Of a stretch of 35,850 bases of DNA, positions 31,184-35,850 are shown piece after piece (within the stretch, counting starts at the first letter, position 1; the number at the start of each line of letters is the position of its first letter). The notes below the pieces were generated by a model. It had not been told where the DNA came from, searched no databases, and worked only from the letters and a program-made list of their open reading frames with translations. The position numbers and the translations under genes were made by a program. Source of the DNA: CAUSKK01 sp963533935 (GTDB lineage: Bacteria > Pseudomonadota > Gammaproteobacteria > Cardiobacteriales > Cardiobacteriaceae); the NCBI GenBank assembly GCA_963533935.1, contig CAUSQL010000013.1, forward strand, positions 1-35,850, read 5' to 3'.

Positions 31184-31732
31184 ATGAACTTCACGGCTAA
31201 GCTATTGTTTTTATGCGCCTTTTCACTGGCGGCCTGTGCGCCGCCGGCATCGAAGGGGGCAACAGAGCAGGCCCACCCTTCCCCTTCCAACCCCCAGAGC
31301 CGGGAGCTGGCAGCCCTGCGGCAGCGGCTGGCCCAGGAGCAGGGCTTGAAACTGCAAATCTGGCAGTGGCCGCGGGATTTAAACGGCCTTATTCCCATGA
31401 CGGAGAGGGTGTTAAAGGAGAATAACTACGGCCGGCGGCAAATCGACCAACGCGCGGCCGTTCTGCAAGTGTTGGACGTGCTAATTCAGCAAATCGACCA
31501 CGCCGAGCCGGCCAATGCGGAACTGCAAAAGCAGGGCTTCGCCAGCACCGAAGTGCTGTTGGAATTTTCCGGCGGCAATGGTCGCTCGCTGTTCACCGTC
31601 CGGTTGAACCGGGGGCTGAAAGAGGGGGCGGCTTCCCTGCTGCAATACCAAATGGCCGGTGCGGCGCCTTCGCCCGTGCTCCAGCGGTCGAACTTTGATG
31701 CGCTGATTGCCGCTCTGGAGTCCGTCCGCTGA
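31184..31732 (+). CDS. Small lipoprotein of unknown function
   Basis: Not recognised. The 182 residues have a signal peptide with lipobox LAAC (Cys18; MNFTAKLLFLCAFSLAAC), so a lipoprotein is likely, then a Ser/Pro-rich spacer (PPASKGATEQAHPSPSNP). A helical segment (SRELAALRQRLAQEQGL) precedes a mixed domain (QIWQWPRDLNGLIPMTERVL, FASTEVLLEFSGGNGRSLFT, VLQRSNFDALIAALESV). No catalytic motif is visible. It is monocistronic between two palindrome-filled gaps. A GGAG (atggagctattca) precedes the start. Confidence 0.7.
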   Translation: MNFTAKLLFLCAFSLAACAPPASKGATEQAHPSPSNPQSRELAALRQRLAQEQGLKLQIWQWPRDLNGLIPMTERVLKENNYGRRQIDQRAAVLQVLDVLIQQIDHAEPANAELQKQGFASTEVLLEFSGGNGRSLFTVRLNRGLKEGAASLLQYQMAGAAPSPVLQRSNFDALIAALESVR

Positions 31733-31751
31733 TTTAGAGACTGAATTAAAC

Positions 31752-31837
31752 ATATTTACCGACGGACGGGCGCTTCCCCTGTTTGTAAAAATAGCAATAT
31801 TTACAAACAGGGGAAGCGCCCGGTTGTTTGTTAAAGG
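31752..31837. repeat. Palindromic repeat with core variant cccctgtttgta
   Basis: Arms ggacgggcgcttcccctgtt(tgtaaa) and tttacaaacaggggaagcgc(cc) around atagcaata. The core reads gtttgta instead of gtatgta on both arms, so the change is matched. Confidence 0.88.
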
Positions 31838-31977
31838 GCAAATGGCGGCCGGCTAACGGAAAGCGCGGCCACAGTGAAGAGGCACTGAACGCCGCCGCCC
31901 CGTGCCCAAGGCATTAGTCCGGGTTTGGCAACGATGATTCACCACGCCAACTGCCTTAATTACGACCTGCAATTATG
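31838..31977. other. Unique intergenic stretch between two palindromes
   Basis: About 140 bp (starting near gggcaaatggcggccggc) with no frame, no repeat module and no recognised RNA. Together with 32063-32180 it may carry the promoter of the Fe-S/flavoprotein operon; TACAAT occurs near 32136 but I see no matching -35. Confidence 0.35.
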
Positions 31978-32062
31978 GTTTATACCGACGAACGGGCGCT
32001 TCCCCTGTATGTAATTAACGGCTTGAATACATACAGGGGAAGCGCCCGTCCGTTTGTAAATC
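31978..32062. repeat. Palindromic repeat upstream of the fumarate-reductase-type operon
   Basis: Arms acgggcgcttcccctgtatg(ta) and tacatacaggggaagcgccc around attaacggcttgaa, with flanks taccgacga and ccgtttgtaaa. It lies about 120 bp before the first gene of the operon. Confidence 0.88.
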
Positions 32063-32180
32063 CGCTCCAGAAAAGTGGAGAAATTACGCTTTATCCATCT
32101 AGATGCCCAGCCGCTGCGCGGCTTTTGCCCCGGTACTACAATGGCCGGGAGGCAAAATTCCAATTACATGAGGCAAAACT

Positions 32181-32813
32181 ATGAGCGAAAAAATTTCCCT
32201 CACCATCAACGGCCAGCCGGTGCAAGCCGAGGCCAATTCTTCCATCATTCAGGCCTACGCCCACGCCGGCAAGGCCATCACCGCCAACGTGGGCTGCATG
32301 GGCCAGGGGGTCTGCGGTTCCTGCCGCTGCATGGTGCGCAAGGAGGGCGAACGGGAGGTGCGCACGGCCCTGGCCTGCGAAACCCAGGTGGAGCCGGGCA
32401 TGCAGGTCAGCTTCATCGACTACTTCCTGCCCGAGCACGTGCACTACTACGACACCAAAAACCTGGGCGACGGCTGGGACGTGCTGGAGGAGGTTAATAG
32501 CATCTTCCCCGAGGCCCAGCATTGCCGCCACTGCGGCGGCTGCACCAGCGCCTGTCCCAAGGGTCTAGCGGTGGAAGAGGGGGTGGCCCAGGTGGCCAAC
32601 GGCGATTTCGCCCTGGCCGCCCTGACCTTCGATGAATGCGTCATGTGCAACCTCTGCACCCTGTCCTGCCCGGAAAGCATTCGCCCGAACCATCTGGGCC
32701 TGTACGCGCGGCGGGTGCAGGCGGCGAAGAATCTGCGGCCGGTGGACCTGATGAAGCGGCTCGGTGAAATCGAGCGCGGCAAGATGACCGTCAAGCTGGA
32801 GGGCGACGCATGA
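32181..32813 (+). CDS. Iron-sulfur subunit of a fumarate-reductase/succinate-dehydrogenase-type complex
   Basis: Electron-transfer subunit. The 210 residues combine an N-terminal plant-type [2Fe-2S] ferredoxin domain (Cys39-x5-Cys45-x2-Cys48 ... Cys66: CMGQGVCGSCRCMV, ALACET) with two [4Fe-4S] motifs (Cys115-118-121-125 in CRHCGGCTSACPKG and Cys153-156-159-163 in CVMCNLCTLSCPE). Canonical SdhB/FrdB has one [2Fe-2S], one [4Fe-4S] and one [3Fe-4S]; here the third site keeps the fourth Cys and looks like [4Fe-4S]. There is no membrane segment and no CCG (HdrB-like) domain. GAGG precedes the start. The stop overlaps the next ATG (ATGA), so expression is coupled. A ferredoxin-like relay between the NuoF-like and FAD subunits is inferred. 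Confidence 0.82.
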   Translation: MSEKISLTINGQPVQAEANSSIIQAYAHAGKAITANVGCMGQGVCGSCRCMVRKEGEREVRTALACETQVEPGMQVSFIDYFLPEHVHYYDTKNLGDGWDVLEEVNSIFPEAQHCRHCGGCTSACPKGLAVEEGVAQVANGDFALAALTFDECVMCNLCTLSCPESIRPNHLGLYARRVQAAKNLRPVDLMKRLGEIERGKMTVKLEGDA

Positions 32814-34408
32814 ACGCGGTCAATTACGATGAAGCCCTGAAGAATCTGCGCAATTCCTCCCTGCCCATGGCCGAGGGCCAGCTGGAGAAGGAGGCGCTGC
32901 TGAAGAATTTTCACCCGGACTACCAGAGTTCCGCCCGCACCACCCTGGCCGTGGGCGCTAATAAGGGCGACCAGTGCCACCCGGATTTAGCCCGGCTCCT
33001 GTTGAGCAATCCCCTAATCACCGACTACGACCTGGCCGGTGCCGAGTTCCTGACCACGGACGTGCTGGTCATCGGCGGCGGTGGCGCCGGCGCGGCGGCG
33101 GCTCTAAGTGCGGCGGAGCAGGGCGCCTCCGTCATCATGGCCAATAAGCTGCGCATCGGCGACAGCAATACGGTCATGGCCGAGGGCGGCATTCAGGCGG
33201 CGGTGGGCGAAGAGGACAGCCTCCAGCAGCACTTCGACGACACCATGAAGGGCGGCCACAACGTGGCCAATCGGGAACTGGTGGCGCAGATGGTCAGCGA
33301 TGCCCCGGCGGTAATCCGCTGGCTCATTGAGCTGGGCATGGCCTTCGATTTGAACGGCAACCGCATGCACCGCAAGCGGGCCGGCGGTACCACCGTGCCG
33401 CGCATACTCTGCTACCGGGATTTCACCGGTCTGGAAATGATGCGGGTGCTGCGGGAGGCGGTGGAGCTGGAACGTAAGATTAAATTGCTGAACCGGCACC
33501 CGGCCATTGAACTGCTGTCCGACGAGTACGGCCGCTGCGTGGGCGCCGTGGTCTACGATTTGGAACGGCGCAAATTAATCCTGATTCACGCCAAGGCCAC
33601 GGTGCTGGCCACCGGCGGTTCCGGCCGGCTACATTTGCAGGGCTTTGCCACCTCTAACCACTACGGTGCCACCGCCGACGGGCTGGTGCTGGCCTATCGC
33701 CTCGGCGCGAAGCTGCGGGATTTGGATTCCTTCCAGTACCACCCCACCGGCGTGGCGGCGCCGGCGCATTTGCGCGGGGCGCTGATTTCCGAGGCGGTGC
33801 GCTCCGCCGGCACCCAGCTGGTCAATGGCCTGGGCCAGCGCTTCATTGATGAATTGGGGCCGCGGGACGTGGTCGCCGCCGCCATACTGCGGGAATGTGC
33901 CGAAGGCCGCGGCATCGACAAGGACGGACAAATCGGCGTCTTCCTCGACACGCCGCGGCTCATCGCCAAGAACCCGGACATACTGAAGAAGTTGGTAACC
34001 ATGGAGCACGTGGCCCACAAATGCGGCATTAATCCGGTGGAAGAGCCGCTGCTCATTCACCCCACCCTGCATTACCAGAACGGCGGCATCGTCATCGACG
34101 GCCGGGGCGCCACCACCGTGGCCGGCCTCTACGCCGCCGGCGAAGTGTCCGGCGGCATTCACGGCCGCAACCGGCTGATGGGCAATGCGCTGCTGGACAT
34201 CATCAGCTTCGGCCGCCGGGCCGGTCTGGGGGCCGCCGCCAGCGATTTACCGTTAAAGAAAATGCGCGGCGGCCTCGGCCACATCTACGTGCTCCAGCGG
34301 GAGCTGGCCCACGCCGGCCTACAGCCCACCGGCAAAGCTCCGGTGCTTTATCCCAACTACGGCGCCTTTGACCTGCGCCAACACGCCCATTTGCAGGAGG
34401 CCGTCTAA
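32810..34408 (+). CDS. Fumarate-reductase/succinate-dehydrogenase-type flavoprotein
   Basis: FAD-dependent oxidoreductase of the FrdA/SdhA/NadB family. The 532 residues have a roughly 80-residue N-terminal extension, then the FAD site VLVIGGGGAGAAAALSAAEQ (85-104). Active-site residues match E. coli FrdA His232, Arg287, His355 and Arg390: HPTG (His311), GPRDVV (Arg352), LHYQNGGI (His421) and HGRNRLMGNALLD (Arg455). The FrdA His that binds FAD covalently (SHT) is Asn120 (DSNTVMAEGG), so FAD is probably non-covalent, as in NadB and soluble fumarate reductases. NadB is an alternative, but the partners and adjacent dicarboxylate transporter favour fumarate reduction. It overlaps the preceding gene (ATGA) and the next (TAATG). 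Confidence 0.85.
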   Translation: MNAVNYDEALKNLRNSSLPMAEGQLEKEALLKNFHPDYQSSARTTLAVGANKGDQCHPDLARLLLSNPLITDYDLAGAEFLTTDVLVIGGGGAGAAAALSAAEQGASVIMANKLRIGDSNTVMAEGGIQAAVGEEDSLQQHFDDTMKGGHNVANRELVAQMVSDAPAVIRWLIELGMAFDLNGNRMHRKRAGGTTVPRILCYRDFTGLEMMRVLREAVELERKIKLLNRHPAIELLSDEYGRCVGAVVYDLERRKLILIHAKATVLATGGSGRLHLQGFATSNHYGATADGLVLAYRLGAKLRDLDSFQYHPTGVAAPAHLRGALISEAVRSAGTQLVNGLGQRFIDELGPRDVVAAAILRECAEGRGIDKDGQIGVFLDTPRLIAKNPDILKKLVTMEHVAHKCGINPVEEPLLIHPTLHYQNGGIVIDGRGATTVAGLYAAGEVSGGIHGRNRLMGNALLDIISFGRRAGLGAAASDLPLKKMRGGLGHIYVLQRELAHAGLQPTGKAPVLYPNYGAFDLRQHAHLQEAV

Positions 34409-35652
34409 TGTCTGAGTTAAACCAAGTGCTACTTAACGAAAAATCTCTGGTCGGCGCTGACCTGGCCGCCTGGCTGGCCGTCGGCGGCGGTGAAGGGCTG
34501 AAGGAGGCGCTGCGTAAGCCGGAAGCCATCATTAAGACCCTGGAGGAGGCGGGCCTGGCCGGCATGGGCGGCGCCGGCTTCCCCAGCTGGCGCAAGTGGG
34601 AGGCGGTGAAGAACACGCCACGCAAGAACGGCGGCCGCTATGTGGTCTGTAACGCCAACGAGGACGAGCCGGGCACCTTCAAGGACCGCTACCTGCTGGC
34701 GCACACGCCGAACCAGGTCATCGAGGGGGCGCTCATCGCCTGCGTGGCGGTCAAGGCCAATCATCTGATTATGTACGTTAATCCGCATTTGACCGAGGCG
34801 GTGAAGGAGACGCGGGCGGCCCTGGCCCAGTGGCAGAACCACCCGCTGTGCCGCCAGATTGAAGAGTATCTGGGGGAAAGCATCGAGCTGAAGCTGGTGG
34901 AAAGCTCCGGCCGCTACATCGGCGGCGAGGAAACGGCGGTTATCTCCTGGCTGAACGGCGGCTTCCCCTTCCCGCGGCGCAAGCCGCCCTATCCGGCGGA
35001 ATGCGGCGTCAATGACGACCCGACCCTGATTAACAACACGGAAACCTTCGCCAACGTCAGCCATATTCTGAAGAACGGCGTGCAGTGGTACCGGGATTTG
35101 GGCAAGGGCGACGCCGTCGGCACCAAGCTCTATTCCCTGTCCGGCGACGTGCTGAATCCCGGCCTCTACGAGCTGCCCATGGGCACCAGCCTGCAGGATT
35201 TAATCTATAAATACGGCGGCGGCATGCTCGGCGGCCGGGCCTTCAAGGCGGTCTTCACCGGTGGCCCCTCCAATACGCTGCTGACGGCCAAGGATTTGGA
35301 CGTGCCCCTGGACTTCGCCTCGGTGCGCCTGCGCCAGTCCAGCCTTGGCACCGGCGCCATGATTGTGATTTCCGAAGGCACGTCGGTGGTGCGCAAGGTC
35401 TCCGAGTACGTGGAATTCTTCGCCGCCAACTCCTGTGGCCAGTGCCCCTCCTGCAAGGGCGGCACCTTCCAGCTGGCGCGGCTGCTCCAGCGGGTGGACA
35501 CGGGCCTGGGTACGGAGGAGGATTTAAGCGCTTTAAATAGCCTGGTGGCGGTGCTGCCGCGCAGCGGCCGCTGTGGCTTATTAGACGGTGCAGTAACGGT
35601 AACGCAGAGTTCCATGCGCACCTTTCCCGAAGAGTACGGCATTAAGGAGTAA
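34408..35652 (+). CDS. NuoF-like NADH-binding flavoprotein subunit
   Basis: NADH dehydrogenase 51-kDa family: binds NADH and FMN and one [4Fe-4S]. The 414 residues have GMGGAGFPSWRKW (52-64, NADH/FMN glycine loop), CNANEDEPGTFKDR (81-94; NuoF has CNADESEPGTFKDR) and YIGGEETAVISWLNG (170-184). The cluster ligands are SCGQCPSCKGG and GRCGL (Cys343, 346, 349, 389). There is no N-terminal NuoE-like domain and no other complex I gene nearby. The ATG overlaps the flavoprotein stop (TAATG), so the two are coupled; the DASS transporter follows after 2 bp. It most likely supplies electrons from NADH to the two preceding subunits, which is inference from context. Confidence 0.85.
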   Translation: MSELNQVLLNEKSLVGADLAAWLAVGGGEGLKEALRKPEAIIKTLEEAGLAGMGGAGFPSWRKWEAVKNTPRKNGGRYVVCNANEDEPGTFKDRYLLAHTPNQVIEGALIACVAVKANHLIMYVNPHLTEAVKETRAALAQWQNHPLCRQIEEYLGESIELKLVESSGRYIGGEETAVISWLNGGFPFPRRKPPYPAECGVNDDPTLINNTETFANVSHILKNGVQWYRDLGKGDAVGTKLYSLSGDVLNPGLYELPMGTSLQDLIYKYGGGMLGGRAFKAVFTGGPSNTLLTAKDLDVPLDFASVRLRQSSLGTGAMIVISEGTSVVRKVSEYVEFFAANSCGQCPSCKGGTFQLARLLQRVDTGLGTEEDLSALNSLVAVLPRSGRCGLLDGAVTVTQSSMRTFPEEYGIKE

Positions 35653-35654
35653 TT

Positions 35655-35850
35655 ATGGGTTTTAAGAAAGTTCCCACCCTCGTCGCCCTGGCGCTAACGG
35701 CCATCATCTGGCTGATTCCGCTGTGGAAACCTCTCCCTCCGGAAGTTTCCAGCAACGCCTGGCATCTGCTGGCCATGTTCGTGGGCATCATCGCCGCCAT
35801 CATTGGCAAGGCCATGCCCATCGGCGCCATCGCCATCATCGCCTTCACCC
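35655..35850 (+). CDS. DASS (SLC13-type) dicarboxylate transporter, 5' part
   Basis: The gene runs off the right edge; 65 residues are visible from the ATG at 35655 (AAGGAGT upstream). Two membrane stretches are seen (VPTLVALALTAIIWLIPLW and WHLLAMFVGIIAAIIGKAMP, with IGAIAIIAF starting the next). The pattern WKPLPPEVSSNAWHLLAMFV followed by KAMPIGAIAI matches the N-terminus of the CitT/TtdT branch of divalent-anion:sodium symporters, which includes succinate/fumarate/tartrate antiporters. It lies 2 bp after the NuoF-like gene, so it belongs to the operon. A fumarate/succinate exchange role fits but the family alone does not prove it. Confidence 0.8.
   Translation, partial: MGFKKVPTLVALALTAIIWLIPLWKPLPPEVSSNAWHLLAMFVGIIAAIIGKAMPIGAIAIIAFT

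Noticed and set aside
8635..32062. Palindromes as a CRISPR array
   Set aside because: Units are isolated in separate gaps, their arms are long inverted repeats, and there are no regularly spaced unique spacers or cas genes.
8635..32062. Palindromes as Neisseria-type DNA uptake terminators or Correia elements
   Set aside because: The arms do not contain GCCGTCTGAA and the ends do not look like Correia termini, so the resemblance is only in being paired repeats.
32810..34408. L-aspartate oxidase (NadB)
   Set aside because: The lack of a covalent-FAD His fits NadB, but the Fe-S and NuoF-like partners, the N-terminal extension and the dicarboxylate transporter do not. Kept as the main alternative.
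34408..35652. Part of a respiratory complex I operon
   Set aside because: No nuoE, nuoG or membrane nuo genes are adjacent, and the neighbours are a fumarate-reductase-type pair and a transporter.

Overview
The window looks like chromosome of a GC-rich gammaproteobacterium. The evidence is the set of housekeeping genes and their order: pcnB-folK and lptD-surA run as they do in Escherichia coli, and fabA-fabB, rlmM, greA, obgE, gyrA, fabI and a KefB/KefC-type antiporter are all present. A family in or near the Cardiobacteriales would fit, but that is a guess. I see no phage, plasmid, integrase, transposase, CRISPR array, tRNA or rRNA.

Layout. 1-604: a kptA gene whose reading frame runs through a palindromic element. 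716-1519: a secreted protein with 11-residue repeats. 1766-7061 (minus strand): an M50 membrane protease, greA, fabI, a small membrane protein and fhs. 7155-8631 (plus): a small membrane-anchored protein and obgE. 8967-11505 (minus): folK, pcnB with an in-frame amber codon, and an OmpA-family gene. 11725-15088 (plus): gyrA and two unknown genes. 15160-16182 (minus): rlmM. 16516-20397 (plus): lptD, surA and a small metal-binding (HMA) protein. 20398-21474: about 1.1 kb of non-coding repeats. 21475-22383 (plus): an EamA exporter. 22678-24570 (minus): a Kef antiporter. 24841-31018 (plus): an L,D-transpeptidase lipoprotein, fabA, fabB, an unknown periplasmic protein, queH and a uracil-DNA-glycosylase-family protein. 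31184-31732: a small lipoprotein. 32181 to the end (plus): a ferredoxin-type Fe-S protein, a fumarate-reductase-type flavoprotein, a NuoF-like subunit and the start of a DASS dicarboxylate transporter.

The dominant non-genic feature is a family of perfect or near-perfect palindromes with arms of about 20-30 bp. Their usual core is gggcgcttcccctgtatgta followed by its complement, and they occur in most long intergenic gaps. Bases in the middle of the arm differ between copies, but the opposite arm changes to match, so pairing is kept. Larger mosaics add a second module containing cggtcgctggcttcgccag. One mosaic lies inside the kptA reading frame, and two diverged copies of a composite of about 215 bp flank the long gap at 20.4-21.4 kb.

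Functionally the genes cover envelope building (LptD, SurA, LdtD, OmpA, FabA/B/I), RNA metabolism (PcnB, RlmM, QueH, KptA, GreA), folate and one-carbon metabolism (FolK, Fhs) and an apparent fumarate-respiration operon. In that operon a NuoF-like subunit could pass NADH electrons through an Fe-S protein to a fumarate reductase flavoprotein without a membrane anchor or quinone site, next to a transporter gene that could exchange fumarate and succinate. The best leads are this operon, the amber codon in pcnB, the palindrome inside kptA, the palindrome family itself, and the unusual Ser87 in GyrA.
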